64,000 nt of DNA from NCBI GenBank assembly GCA_037349315.1, contig JBAIAC010000027.1, positions 12,591,501-12,655,500 of the forward strand. The letters are read 5' to 3'. The DNA comes from Chelydra serpentina (Eukaryota; Chordata; Testudines; Chelydridae). The notes beneath the pieces are model-generated. The model was not told the origin of the DNA. It saw only the letters and a program-made list of their open reading frames with translations, and did not search any database. The position numbers were made by a program, and so were the translations under genes. Shown piece by piece: positions 33,871-46,650 of the stretch (positions are counted from its first letter, which is position 1; each line of letters opens with the position of its first letter).

Positions 33871-34859
33871 TACTTCAACTCTGCAACGTGTGATGAGACT
33901 GTCTGGAAAGAGGGCTACCATATGAACAGAGCATTAGAATTACTCTAAGAGCAAATCAAGTATTGCAGAATGGTGACATTCTGGATTATCTGTTTTTATT
34001 GGAGCTGATGTCTTTATGTTTCAAATCCTCAGCAGTGAAATTCTTGACTGACGGTATGTGTTTTAGTAAAGCAACCAACCTGAATTAATATTTGAACAGT
34101 AGCTCACAAATCTTCCAAGGACTAAAAATCAAACTCCTTCCTTTAAAACGGTGACTTTAAGAAATCCATCTACAAGCACAAGCATGCAGTACAAGTATTT
34201 TTCTTTATGCCGCTTTTAAAACCTTAGTGACCACGTATATAATTATTGTATTAGGCATCTTTCCTTTCATTATGTTTGGCAGCTTCTCTTTAGCTTGTTG
34301 GCCTAGTGCCAACGAGGCAATACAATTTCTGTGCTTAGATGTTATCTCCTAATGTGGTGGGGAAAGTAACTAGAGCAAAAATCAAATCAGATCCTGAGGG
34401 CAGGGGGGCAATGGGAAAATGAAAATCTGAGGAACAAACATGGATCTTATGAGAAATCTATCACCGTGGGTATATTACATGTGCAACCTACTTGGTATAA
34501 TAGCCAGATAAATAAAGCCCAGAATGCATTTCTAGATCGACTTCAGCATATTGCATACTCTCTGATCGAGCTCACTGTCAACCAAAACAGAGCTTGCCAT
34601 TGCTGTACTCTTCAGTCTTTTTCATCGGCTCAAAGCGGAGGCCAGTTACTGCTGGAAAAGGCTGTTTCGGAGCGTTAACATGGGGCACGTGCATCGATGA
34701 GTGAAATATGTTTAAGGGTGCGATTTTCAAATAAGCATAAGGGATTGAGGAGGACAAGTCCCCTCGGGTTCTGAATGACGGAGGAATGAAAGTTGTGATG
34801 TTTTGGTTCTAAAGTTACGGCCACCGTTGTCGAAGTTGCGGTTTTGGTGCCTTCAGCGC

Positions 34860-35500
34860 AGAGGGGTGCAGGCCCCTCAGGCCAGAGGTATTTGGGGGAG
34901 AGGGTGAGGGGAGGGGAGACAAGTGTATGTGGGCAAATTGGGTGGGACGCAGGACCTAAAATCTATTTTATAACTAACTAGATGGCACGTTGGCAGCAGG
35001 ATCCTTGAGCTTGCAACAGGGGTTGGATACCCTCCCCCTTCCTCCAATCCCCACAGCAGGGTGAGGGGGCCGGACGCTTGTGGTCCTAAAGCCGGCCATG
35101 GCTCCAAGACCCCTGGAGGCATTGTGGGGGGTCTGGCACCCCCAGGGCTCCCTGGTCCCAGCCCTGTGCTCTTCCCAGGCCCCATTCACCCGCAGAAGGG
35201 CAAGGGGAAGGCCCTGTGGCCAGGCAGGGGCTGGTGCTGCTCAGCGGGCCTGGCCCACACCAGCTGGCAGAGAGGGACCCTTCTAGGCCAGAGCCACATG
35301 CAGGCAGCAGCAGAGCTTGCCCCAGAGCCTAGGCCTGACTCTCACAGGGAGCCTGGCCCCCATTCCCCAACATCTGCCTCCACCACTTCCCCCCGCCAAC
35401 ACACACACACACACATGCACACACGCACACACGCACACACACCACCACCAGGGTGGCCCAGCCCACATTTCAGCAAGGGAGGTTGCATAGAAGTCGTGGG
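34860..35500. other. GC-rich block within an AT-rich intron
   Basis: About 600 bp with markedly higher G+C than its surroundings. It includes an (AC)n-type tract at about 35399-35442 and directly precedes a CR1 insertion. The 166-codon plus frame at 35061-35561 runs through low-complexity sequence and into the CR1, and is not a gene. Confidence 0.6.
35399..35442. repeat. (AC)n microsatellite
   Basis: Imperfect AC dinucleotide run with ATGC and GC interruptions. Confidence 0.9.
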
Positions 35501-35534
35501 GAGTGTTGGAAGTCACACTTTCCACAGATCAAAA

Positions 35535-36490
35535 TGGCAGGTTGAGAGATGTCATCAATGATCTGGAGGATGGCGTAGACTGCACCCTCAGCAAGTTTGC
35601 AGATGACACTAAACTGGGAGGAGTGGTTGATACGCCGGAGGGTAGGGACAGGATACAGAGGGACCTAGACAAATTGGAGGATTAGGCCAAAAGAAATATG
35701 ATGAGGTTCAACAAGGACAAGTGCAGAGTCCTGCACTTAGGAAGGAAGAATCCCATGCACTGCTACAGACTAGGGACCGACTGGCTGGGCAGCAGTTCTG
35801 CAGAAAAGGACCTAGGGGTTACAGTGGATGAGAAGCTGGATATGAGTCAACAGTGTGCCCTTGTTGCCAAGAAGGCTAACAGCATTTTGGGCTGTATAAG
35901 TAGGGGCATTGCCAGCAGATCGAGGGACGTGATCATTCCCCTCTATTCAGCATTGGGGAGGCCTCATCTGGAGTACTGTGTCCAGTTTTGGACCCCACAC
36001 TACAAGAAGGATATGGAAAAATTGGAAAGAGTCCAGCAGAGGGCAACAAAAATGATTAGGGGGCTGGAGCACATGACTTATGAGGAGAGGCTGAGGGAAC
36101 TGGGATTGTTTAGTCTGCAGAAGAGAAGAATGAGGTGGGATTTGATAGCTGCTTTCAACTACCTGAAAGGGGGTTCCAAAGAGGATGGATCTAGGTTGTT
36201 CTCAGTGGTAGAAGATGACAGAACAAGGAGTAATGGTCTCAAGTTGCAGTGGGGGAGGTTTAGGTTGGATATTAGGAAAAACATTTTCACTAGGAGAGCA
36301 GTGAAACACTGGAATGGATTACCTAGGGAAGTGGTGGAATCTCCTTCCTTAGAAGATTTTAAGGTCAGGCTTGACAAAGCCCTGGCTGGGATGATTTAGT
36401 TGGTGTTGGTCCTGCTTTGAGCAGGGGGTTGGACTAGATGACCTCCTGAGGTCTCTTCCAACCCTGATATTCTATGATTCTATGTTACTT
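35535..36490 (+). mobile_element. CR1 LINE, 3' part of ORF2 and 3' tail, relatively young
   Basis: A single frame encodes the end of the CR1 reverse transcriptase: FADDTKLGG (the catalytic YADD equivalent, bases about 35596-35622), then [50 protein letters not shown] and [18 protein letters not shown]. It ends at the ORF stop near 36399. The only in-frame break is a TAG at 35683-35685, where related copies carry Trp. The 3' tail has cctgctttgagcaggggg and ends in the repeated octamer attctatgattctatg. 5'-truncated. Inserted opposite to GALNT17 in an intron. Confidence 0.95.
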
Positions 36491-36650
36491 CTAACGGATG
36501 TACTCTACACTGCCACCTTCTTACGTTGTTCGTATTCATGAATGGGTCCCCCACTGGCAATGATGGAACATGCTGCAGCAGAGTATGGACATCTCTAGGG
36601 ATTGGGGAAAAGGAGAAGCAGAGCCATAGGAATTACCATAACAGGCCTCT

Positions 36651-37024
36651 AGGGATAGGTCTACACTGCATTATAGACTTGGGTGAGATCCAGGCTGGTG
36701 GACTTGGTGTTTCTAAGCTAGCGCTTGAGCATCTACACAGCACTGAAAGCCTGTGCTGAACCCAGGACTCAGTCATGTTCATGTGTCCCTACTGAAAACC
36801 TGCTGACTTGAGTCCATGGCTTGACTTGTGACCACGTTGTAAACAGAGCTTGGGCCTGAGTCTCAGTGGGACTTTGGGGGCTCTGATCAACCCCCCTCAG
36901 CAGGGTCCGAGAACCTAGGTCTTGAGTACGTGCTGACTTGAGTGAGACTGATCAGCGTAGACAGAACGGGGCTTGGACTCAGACCTGAACCTGGGCTTAG
37001 CATGCAATGCAGATCTGCCCTATC
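36651..37024. mobile_element. hAT-like MITE
   Basis: Ends AGGGATAGGTCTACACTGC and, reverse-complemented, GATAGGGCAGATCTGCATTG show imperfect inverted similarity. Flanked by AGGCCTCT (36643-36650) and AGGCCACT (37025-37032), a 7/8 match of hAT length. The interior contains repeated tgacttgagt motifs and no coding capacity. Confidence 0.65.
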
Positions 37025-39289
37025 AGGCCACTACGCTGTGAGGATTTTTAGAAAGGGGGAGGGGAGGAGTAAGAGGGAAAAACAAGGGAAAAGGGAAGGA
37101 ATTTAAGAGGAAGCCTTAAAAAACCCCCAACAATCTAGTGACCAAACCGTTAAAGGAAATTAATACGGAGTGACACTGCCTCAGGCTAACTGCGGACTTT
37201 GGGCAAGGTTTGAACACGTCCGCAAGTAGCCCCGTGAGACTGTGCCTCTAAGTGAATGCTCACCAACATAAGGGTTGCACAACCTACCCCCCAAATTAAT
37301 AAGTAAGGTTGTGCAAAGGGCCTGGCCCTAGAACCACACTATTCTAAATCTCTTTTCCAATCCAGAAGAGGGCGGTGTAGCTCTGTCTCTGTTCAAAGGA
37401 GGTGGCAGCTCCCTATGTTTTTAAGAGGGGTAAAGTAAAGATTACATAATTTATTTAGTTAACCTGCAGCTTCTGCAAATTTAAACACAGTTGGGGAAGC
37501 CTCACCCTCTACAAATGCACTGGTGCATCATTCAGTTTGATCTCCTCGTTTGTAAGCCTGACATTAACAATATACACTCTGATTACTAGTTACGGCTGGT
37601 TGCTCCTCTGTGATGGAAGAAAGTTAGACTTCTTAGGACCTGGGAAATAAGTCTTGATGACATTCCTTGACTCTATCGAAAAATAATTTAGAGTGGTTTA
37701 GCTTCTTTGCTGCAGAGGCCAGCTTCTCAACTAGCCACAATACATGAGAGTACAGTATTTTCTTTTTTAAACAATTCAATCTAAATGCTACTTGTTCCCC
37801 CTGATACACCATTCTTCTGGATTATTTCACTATTTGTGGTTTTGTCCCAGCATCCTGCTGCTTAACAAATTTATTTAAGGAAAACATATTTTATCCTATA
37901 ATTAAATGAAAGACACTGCTGGATGGACATTATCTTGTTTTATATTGCCTTCTATTATGCTAATATATCACCACAGTTCTATCACTCCAATGACATATTA
38001 CTGTAATACATCATCAAAACACTTTGCAGTAATGATATATCACTTAAAAGATGAAGCTAACAGAAAATGAGTCCGAGAACAGATTCAATTTAATTACAGG
38101 ATAAAGGGATTCCTCATCATTCACTCTTGGTGATGAATTAACCTAGAAATGAATGAAAGCAAGGAGGAAGGAATGCTAAAGGGAAGATAAACAGAGGAGA
38201 CAAACAACAAAACTTCAAAAAAAAAAAAAAAAAAAAGTCCAGAAGACAAATGCAGCCATGGAGATACTTTGAGCAAAAGCAAAAAATCTTATCGGCAATA
38301 CAAGCTGCACTATGCATCTGTCCGAAAGGCTCTGAAGCCATACTGCATTTTACCAGAATACCAAATCTCTGAGCAGACAAATCTAACTAGTGCTTTGGCT
38401 TGTAAATGTTTGCTTTATGTGCCCAAATGCCACTCTCTTTTTTTTGGAGCAGCTGGACATACCATTAGATGCCCACATTAATTGCGGATCATTGTTTCTT
38501 TCACGCTTTGGAGAGGAAAGAAACAACGTGGATCAGAAAGAACAGGAAGAAAAATCTGCTTTGAGCTGGTTTTCGTAAAGCTGTCAATCAAACAAACAGC
38601 AACGCAGCATTTTAATTCAGATCATCATGTAGGAAAAGAAAACATCATTAAGCTTAATTTTAAAAAAAGTGGACGGAAGAAATAACCTGCTTTTAGTCAT
38701 TCATCTCAAAGTCCAAGGTTAGCAGGCAGTATCAGTTTAGTTTCTCATACAGTCAGAAACTTAAAGGCATCAGCTTTCATCTATAAAGTGCAATATGCAG
38801 TTTGTGCATAATTCATTATTAAATGGCACATTCAATAATACCCTAAAGTTATATTTAGTAAAGAGAGCTACATCACTGGCTGATCTATTTTATCCTTCCC
38901 TTTGTACAAAAAATAGGATATGTATCTTCGCCTTAAGGCTTAACTGTGAATTGATCCCATGCTAGGTACAGGTGGCCCTACAAAAGTTTTCACTTCAGTT
39001 TCACTGTGAGCTAGTATCCCATCACTGAGATGTTGATTGGAACTATTCTACCCTGGTGAACCTTCACAGGTCAGGCTGGAAATATCTTGAGGATGGCTCT
39101 CTTAGGGCATTTCTGGCACATGGGAATTAAAATTTTCCAGCTGAAAGCCACAAGGGAAGACAACTTGTATCTGAACACATCAGAGCCCCTGAAATTAACC
39201 AGGGCCTTCACAGCAAGGGAGCCTTCTATTTATTCATTGTCTTGTGTATTTATATGGCCCCTTTCATCATAATGCCCAATCGCCTCGTA

Positions 39290-39490
39290 ACCTTGAATAT
39301 ATTTATCCTCCCAAGACCCCTTTGAGGTAGCTCAGTGCTGCTATCCCCATTTTACAGATGGGGAGCTGAGGCAGAGAGAGACTAAGTGATTTTCCCAAGG
39401 TCACACATGAAATCTATCCTGGAGCTGGGACTTGAACTCAAGTCTCCCCAAGTCCTAGGCTAGTGCCCTAGCTAGAGTGCCATCTCTCTG
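39290..39490 (-). repeat. MIR-type SINE
   Basis: Contains ccccattttacagatgggga, gagactaagtgattttccca, gggacttgaactcaagtctc and tagtgccctagctagagtgc, the full reverse-strand MIR order. Confidence 0.8.
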
Positions 39491-42438
39491 GGAACAGTGC
39501 TGGTGAACCATGTGCCCTGAAAGGTGAGCTGAGCAGCTGAGCCCATTGCTGGTCACCCCACGAGGGCCAATATCAGGCCCTTTCTTCGGGCAAGTTACCA
39601 GTCACTGGATCAAATCTACCTGACACCCAGGCCTTGCTGTAAACTTGAACGCTACCATAATCATCTCCTCTTTCATAAAATGGGACTAATGATACCTCCT
39701 TTGTAAACAGCTCTATGATGGACAGACAGGAAAAAACTATAAAAGAGCTCGATTATTATATGCAAGTGCTACCACAAGAGAGAGGAAGAGAGACCATTTT
39801 TAAACATGAGTTTGACAAACATCTCTGGTAGTCTATTCTACCCCCCACTAAAGCTATAGTGTGGAGCCAGAGCATGGCTGGAATCAGTTATATCGGCTGG
39901 AACAGCCTTTTGCTCAGCCAGAAAACTAACGCATTAGCTGCAAACCTTTTCAATGAATTAATTACCTCAAACAAGTTTAGGAACCTTACTGTCGTCTTGC
40001 AGGAGACCTTTTTCCCCTTCCACTCCTTTCTGGTGTATGTGAGAAATTGATTTCCTTAGGCAAGCTTTTTATTATTCAGATATCTGGTGAGCACTTACTG
40101 TGATGGTCTTTATTGTGTTATATTTCAGAGTTTTGATCTTAATGAATGCAATTGCAGCCCTGAGCTCTCTCCTGTAACACTGATGGAAGAAAGAGCAGAA
40201 TAAACCTTAGAGCCTCCCTTTCTCACAACTTCTAATGAGAACCTCATTGACCAGAGAACATAGAGGTGTTGGCTTACAGAACAACTGGGACCCTGAGTCC
40301 TTGTGGGATGCTTATGCACTTTTCTTTTGCGATGAAGGCTTGATAGAGGGACCTTACTTTGTAGGTATAGTGAACTTGTCAAACAGTGGCAGTTTATAAA
40401 GGCACCTCGGATCTCAGATTCTATTCTGTAGAGTTTTATATACCCCCTTATTACTGTCATGTTGGAATGCTTTTCAGTGGTCCATTAATCAAGGTGTCAT
40501 GTGTGGCTAATTTTGTTTCTCATCCTCCAGCCAGGGCGAGAACTGTGTGGAAGTGTAGTGCTTTGCTTGGGTAGAGTTGGTTTTAGATTGTTGTTTTTAA
40601 ATCTACCATGAAATACATGATGCTGTCCATCTGGAAGACAGAGGGAATCAAAAACCAAAACCAACATAGAGCAAGGGAAATAATACATCACATGCAATAA
40701 AGGTTCCAGAACCTCTGGAATGATAGTCTGTCCTTCCCCTCCAAAAAACCCCACTCAAAGGCAGATGACTTGCCTTCTAATAAATAAAACTACCTGGATG
40801 TTAAATATGCCTAGAGTGGATCTTGGCACACTTATGGTCCAGGAAAAGTTTTTCTAGCAAAAGGCAAATGATGAAATCCCTTCAGTTCAGACATTGAGCC
40901 AGAGGAGGTAGGGTGAGCAATGCTTGATCTGATTGTTCAGTGCTGTGCACAAATTTTATAGGAAGGTAAAAAGGGGAGCAACAGAAGAAAAGAGAATGAT
41001 GGCAGATTGAGATGCTGGCAGGTTTGCCTTCCCAATTCCAGATGTGGCCAGTATCTACTGGTGCATTCATTCTCTGAGCACACGGACTGTGGAACACTCC
41101 ATCTGTATCCTTTCCACCTCACCTATCACTTGATTATGCTCATATAACGATGGGTAAATCTCAAGCACTTCAGAGGTTGAAGTTGGATACACACCCAAAA
41201 ACTTGGATCTTTAGATAAATTATCTGAAAAACCTCTTGGGTGCATATATAGAGATTGGGCTGCAGATCCCATGAGAACAAACTCCAATATTTTCTGGCTT
41301 TGGTTGGGCTGGGATTTCATGATTTCTGGTGTCTCCTGCTTTTGGTCAGGCAGGAAAAACACAAAACAACAAGTGGCCTATTGTATTATGGCTCTTCTAC
41401 TTCCAGAAGTATCATGAACTTGCTTAGGACTCTTTTCATCTCCATGGAAGAAGAGCATTTTGAGGAGGGATATGAATGAAACAGTGATGACTACCTGGCA
41501 CTTGTGAACAGGACTGTGATCCCAGGTTAAGAGGAAGCACAAAAGTAGATGTACAGGCCAGAATGAGAGAAGGATGCAAAGTGACAAAGGAGCCTTGGCA
41601 AGTTATTCTTGGAGGCTCGCAGATCTTGGAAGCATAGCATCCATCCCCCAGTTTTAAGGATGAATGCATTGGCACTGTTTGTGCAGTACCTGTTCTATGT
41701 CAAAACATAGGATTTCCAACTCCAGGGCTCTCCAGCTAGCACCATTCAAGCGTAGTGAATTTACTAAGTCTATTTTTAAAGTATTGAAGGATAAAATTAT
41801 ATCACGGACTAAGGTAAGCCATAATATCACAAAAACACCCCATGACAACAACAAAAGTTATGGAATGGATCTTTAGCTCAGAATGTGATTTGAATTAAGA
41901 CAATGGTCCAAAGAGCCTTTTGGTTGGCCCATATTTTCTTGGACAAGTAAGAGGCGTCCTACAAGTATGAGGCTAAGGTCTAGTAAGGCTCCATGTAAGT
42001 CCTTACCTAGTTGAAAAAACATTCTAGTTATGCCATCAGAAAAATCCCCCACCACCATTTGCTTCGTTTTCCCATGTGTCTCTTTACCTTGCTGGCATAT
42101 GAACAGAAAAATACAATGCCTTAAAATGTGTTGCGTGTGCATGTTCTATTTTGCTGATTGGCTACTTGCTTTCAGCATTATTTATCCGTGTCTCTTTTAA
42201 ATTAAGATTTTATGCACACCTCTCACAAGATTATGGTAATTTAATTTGGAAAATTGCTCTAAGTGAATGGGAAAAAAATATAGCGCCCCACCCTCTTCAT
42301 TCTTAACAGGAAGACCAGCCTTGCCATTTGAAAGTCTAAATGACCAGACCCCACTGCATGTCTTTATTATGCTTTGCAGCAATCTCGGCTGATTCTCTGT
42401 TACTTGTGCACACTGTACAACAGAAAATAAATCCTAAC

Positions 42439-42534
42439 CTGAGGTCCCCAGCCGTGGCATGGATACAGTATTGCTGTGTGGTTCTCCTGCGGACCCTGGT
42501 CAAGGCAAACATCTTTCGCTTTGTTGTTACGAAG
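42439..42534 (-). CDS. GALNT17: GALNT17 coding exon: start of lectin domain (alpha repeat)
   Basis: Encodes 32 codons beginning LRNNKAKDV and containing CLDQGPQENHTAILYPC followed by HGWGPQ. This is the first (alpha) repeat of the C-terminal ricin B-type lectin domain: the CLD motif is at residues 10-12 and the partner Cys at 26. NHT at 18-20 is a potential N-glycosylation site. The canonical QxW that normally closes a repeat is missing: GPQ runs into LAR at the next exon. The acceptor is tttttacag before CTTCGT and the donor is CAG followed by gttagg. Both edges are phase 0. At 96 bp it is too short to stand out in a simple ORF search. Confidence 0.95.
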
Positions 42535-43968
42535 CTGTAAAAACAAACATTGCATATTTACATGTCCATCCCTTACAAGGAATGTAACTCATGATCACAG
42601 TGAAGTCCCTGACTTTTAGTGTTATGGAAAAGAAGCTGCTTTACACATCGTTTGCAATAGGTTTTTGTGCTGCATACACAATAGTTTTAATAATGACTTG
42701 CATTTATACAATAGCCACCACTAAAAACTATTTTTTACTGACAATTGCAATGATTTCAGTTGCCTCTGTATTTAGGATATTAGACGTGTGGTGATGATGT
42801 GTTCACGTTTTCCACAGTATGGTGTGGGGGGGTCAATGTAGCACTCTTTCCTTATGTTGAAGTGCTCCAGAAGCCCTGAAATAAAATTCAGTGTCTTATG
42901 TGGGTGCAATGATGGAGTGTGTGGGAAAGAGGGCACCAGGAACCCTTTTCATGCTACCACGAGAGAGCAGAATGGGACACAGGCCTGGTGACTAGGTTGG
43001 CAGCAAGCACTGGCAAGACCCCTTTTCGGAAGAGTAATAAAGGGCATAGGGGGTGAATGCAGTGCTTCTTGTGGGCAAGACTGCAGAGTGTTTATAGCTT
43101 TTAAATCATTCAGATCATAATGCTGACCCATTGAGTGAAACTGGTGCAGTGTTGCCATTAGTCAGGCTTTTTAAGGAACTTAGGAGAAGGATGGTAACCG
43201 AGAGGTGGGAAATGATGTACACACATACTACTGGCCTGGGAAAAAGAGAGGAAACCGAAAAGAGATCTTTTAGGCTCAAGGAGAAGCTTGCACATACTAA
43301 TACAGACATCGTGTTAAATTTATACTGTAAAGCGAATTAAATGTTGAGAGACGAGTCAAGCAATGAGATTTGCTAATGTAGTCATTTGTTCTCCAGAATC
43401 TCCCCATATAGACCAATTGAAGTTATATCACACATTACAAATTCCTGTCTCTATTTTCAGCTTAAAAGACATCAATAACATTGGTGCAGGACATGTTCTT
43501 GGGATTCATGACCAGCTGGGATCCCTGGGCTGTTTCGGCAACTCCGCCCAGGAAGTCACTATTCCATGGGGAATGTATTGCAATGGATCATTATTACTTA
43601 ATTACTGTGACTAGCTGTTTTTATAATTCTCCTGTGGTCCCAATGCCAGCCAATACTGAATTCTGTCTCTTTTCATGGCACAATGGTATGGCTTTGGGGC
43701 AAAGGATTACACCCTATAAAGCACATATGTCCAGACCCCTGCAAACTGGCAAAAGTTAGGTCAAGTGTAAGTTAAGAAACATTCCAATATTTTATATCTA
43801 TATCTATCTATCTATATAAAAACAGTAAACAGATTCTAAAATGCAGCTATTCAAATTCATCTTGAAAGGTGTTTCTGATTATATACACATTGGCATGCTC
43901 ATGTGTCATTCCTTTATACAGTGAGATGCTTATCGATCTGTGTTAAGAACATGCTTTGTCTTAATTAC
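42535..43968 (-). other. GALNT17: GALNT17 intron of 1.4 kb
   Basis: No clear repeat except a short (TATC)n at 43796-43816. A 67-codon hydrophobic plus-strand frame at 42591-42794 is antisense to the gene and is not supported as coding. Confidence 0.8.
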
Positions 43969-44106
43969 CTCCCCATAGGCAATAGTATTATTGTATCTCC
44001 TCATTTCTGGGTAAACATGGTCCAGGTACCACTGGAAATTCTTACACTTTAAGCTTTTTCTTAATGCTTTTCTCTCTGAGACATCCCCAATGTCAATGCC
44101 TGGATT
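43969..44106 (-). CDS. GALNT17: GALNT17 coding exon: linker between catalytic and lectin domains
   Basis: Encodes 46 codons, from [16 protein letters not shown] through [19 protein letters not shown] to YNNTIAYGE. This is the conserved linker, with the KxFxWYLxxVYPE signature of GalNAc-transferases that precedes the ricin-type lectin domain. NNT near residue 40 is a potential N-glycosylation site, as in other subgroup members. The acceptor is a pyrimidine tract ending ctttttcag before AAT, and the donor is GAG followed by gtaatt. Both edges are phase 0. The exon is 3453 bp downstream of the previous one in transcription order. Confidence 0.95.
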
Positions 44107-44449
44107 CTGAAAAAGAAAGACACACACTTGGCACCTTTGGTAAGAGTTTATTCTTGCCATGTTATTTAACAAAGGGATTGGGTTTCCTTGAGTTTTGATA
44201 TGGTTGCTGAACAGCTTGAAGATTTCCAAAAGCCACTCTACATACAGGTGGACTATGCTATTTTCAAAATCCACACACACACACCCATTTCTTAAAAAAA
44301 AACTTTGCTCAAGAAGGTCAATAGAAAGGCAAGTATCTCAAAGCCACAACAAACAGGAAGAAACATATATTTTAAAAAATGTGTTTAAAATCATTCTTTC
44401 AATTGTCAACACCTCAGTGCTCGACAGATTGAGGCGAAGTGGGCAGGAA

Positions 44450-45065
44450 TTCAGAGGAGACAAATAAGGTTTAGGAAGCTGGAAGAACTGACTTTTGAGG
44501 AAAGATTAAGAGACTATTAAAGTCAGTGGGCTTTGGATCAGTCCCTAAAGCCAGAGAATTTCCTGAGGGGATCAGTGCCCAAAATGTTCAGAAGAGCTCA
44601 GTTCCCATTTAGGCACCAAAGTAAGAGTCCATCTTTCCAAAACAGCTCAGTGAACAACGTGCTGATCTGTGCTGACAATCTGGCCATAGGTTATTAGAGT
44701 GGGAGGGACTGAGTGCTGAGCTCTTATGAAAATCAGGCCGCAATTGTGGGTACTGTACACTTAAATATCTGTCCATCCTAAAAGGATGAAATCTGTGAAA
44801 CTTCGCTAAAAGATGGCTGAGGAGTGAACATGTGTAAAAGAAAAAAAGACTCAGGGCATCATGGGGGAATATAACCAAGAATAATAGAATAAAATTATGG
44901 AGACAATTAAGTTTAGGCTGAACCTCAGGAAAACCTCCTGACAATTTCAACTATTATGCTTGAAATAGTCTTCCAAGGGAAACAGTGGAAGCCCCATTGC
45001 TTGTACTGATTTGAAAGTGAGCAAAGCTATTGTATATATCCCAATGTGAACAATCCTACAGTGGC
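44450..45065 (+). mobile_element. Old, broken CR1 LINE remnant
   Basis: Contains agctggaagaactgactttt (44477-44496), then after about 330 bp of unrelated sequence tttaggctgaacctcaggaa, aatagtcttccaagggaaac and gaacaatcctacagtggcc. These are recognisable pieces of an ancient CR1 3' ORF and tail. The middle may be a later insertion or severe decay. Confidence 0.65.
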
Positions 45066-46514
45066 CAGGGGAAAATGACAACAGATTATTCCCATCTTTA
45101 TCTTCTCTTAAGTAATTTCAAGATCTGGGAAATTAGAGGCATGAAGCAGCCATCCTTATTCCTTTAAACAGGTGTCTTTATACTTCTGTATTTTCAAAGT
45201 TCATTAGATGCAGTCGGGAAAGCAATTTTCCAGGACAACACTTGTAAGCACCTTCTACTGAATTGTTCACTTTGCTTTTCAGAAGAGAGCATTTTAAATG
45301 TGCTACTGGGCACCAATAGGTAAAAATAAATATGATTCAACTTCAGCAGGTAAAACATGGTATAAAATCTGGATGAAGTGAGCTGGGATGATGTGGCCCA
45401 CAAACCAGTCAGACTGAAATATTCAGTGCATGGTGTTTTACACTGAGCAAACATGTTCCATATATTATATAAAAACAAACATGTTTGCACTGAGGAGGTT
45501 TTGTAATGGTTATGAACAAGTGTACTTTAAAATTAATAATAATGCCCATAGAAAATTCCTGAACCATCTGAAAAAGACTCAGCTGCTCTTTTAAGACCAT
45601 TTCTAGTGAGATGCCTTCTGCTCCTTAAGTATAGAACCCTCCTGCCCTCAAAGTTTGGGATCTAATTTTCTACTCTCCCTGGTAAGCTCCAAAAAACCTT
45701 ATCCCAAATGCAAGCCCCCCAAAGAAACTTTTATTCACTTGCCTCTTACACAAAAAGGTCTATGGCTTGGGTCTGAGCCCACTCAACTTGCTTACAACCC
45801 TATCCCAAGTTAGTCAGAATGATTGCAGATACAGCCTAAACAAGCCAGAAAGCAGTCAAAACGACTCCTGCCAACTCTCCTTCATCACATGTACGTGGAG
45901 TACCCACAACACTCAGATCTTTTAGCCCCAGCTCATCTGTTTCACAACAGCATTTTAATTAGGGACCATCTGCAGTCCCTAGCATGTCAAATCAGGAAAC
46001 CCTTTCAGAAGGTTAGTACCTAATTAACTGCACACCGAGGTATCCTTTGTTCTCTGACAAAAAACAAAGGCTATGTTACTGTGTGTCCAAATGCCAGTAA
46101 ATCTCCACAGACACAACCTTTCTTCAGAGTACAATGGCAGCATGCTCAAAATGCTCATCCCTCAAGGATGGTGTTTTCTTACAAGCACACTGTATTGCAA
46201 CAGGACCACAGGCTTCTGTACTAAATGGAATTCTTCTTTGTTTGGATGTGCTCTATAAAGCCTAAGCATATATTTGGCAATCCCTCTGCAGGCAGAAGCT
46301 CCTGTTGAAGTCAAAAGGAGTTTTGCCTGGATATGGACATCCAGAGTGGCTCCTTGAAACTAAACTTTAATAAGGGCACAGGTAAGCAACTCTGTTCACT
46401 AGTGACACAGCCACTCAAATCAATAGTCTTCCCATGTACTTCTATGGGAGTTGGATCAGGTCATATCTAATGTTCACCCCCAACTGCTATTGGAGACATG
46501 AAGTACTACAAGCT

Positions 46515-46650
46515 GGGGCCCCAATCCTGTAAACTGGCCTACATAGGCAGATCCTTATGCCTGTGTGGAGTCCTACTAAAGGTAATGGGGTTCTGCACGG
46601 AAGCAGAGGTTCACCCACACAGATCAGATTGCGGGAATGGAGCCTTTGTG
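46515..46650. repeat. Short palindromic amniote repeat (CAATCCTG type)
   Basis: ccccaatcctgtaaactgg, ggagtcctactaaaggtaat and cacacagatcagattgcggg fit the class of short inverted-ended repeats centred on a modified AAGTCAATGGG motif. Confidence 0.45.

Larger units (their letters stand above)
32016..42438 (-). other. GALNT17: GALNT17 intron of 10.4 kb
   Basis: Holds MIRs (33740-33870, 39290-39490), a GC-rich block (34860-35500), a plus-strand CR1 (35535-36490), a hAT-like MITE (36651-37024), a short A-run (38217-38236) and repeat-free complex DNA. No further coding exon was recognised on either strand between 37030 and 42438; the short frames at 40100-42140 show no domain. Confidence 0.8.

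Noticed and set aside
35061..35561. 166-codon plus-strand frame in the GC-rich block.
   Set aside because: It reads through an (AC)n tract giving alternating His/Thr, then into the CR1. GC-rich DNA has few stops.
42591..42794. 67-codon plus-strand frame, strongly hydrophobic, membrane-protein-like.
   Set aside because: It is antisense within a GALNT17 intron next to an exon, matches no family I know and has the T-rich composition that yields hydrophobic chance frames.
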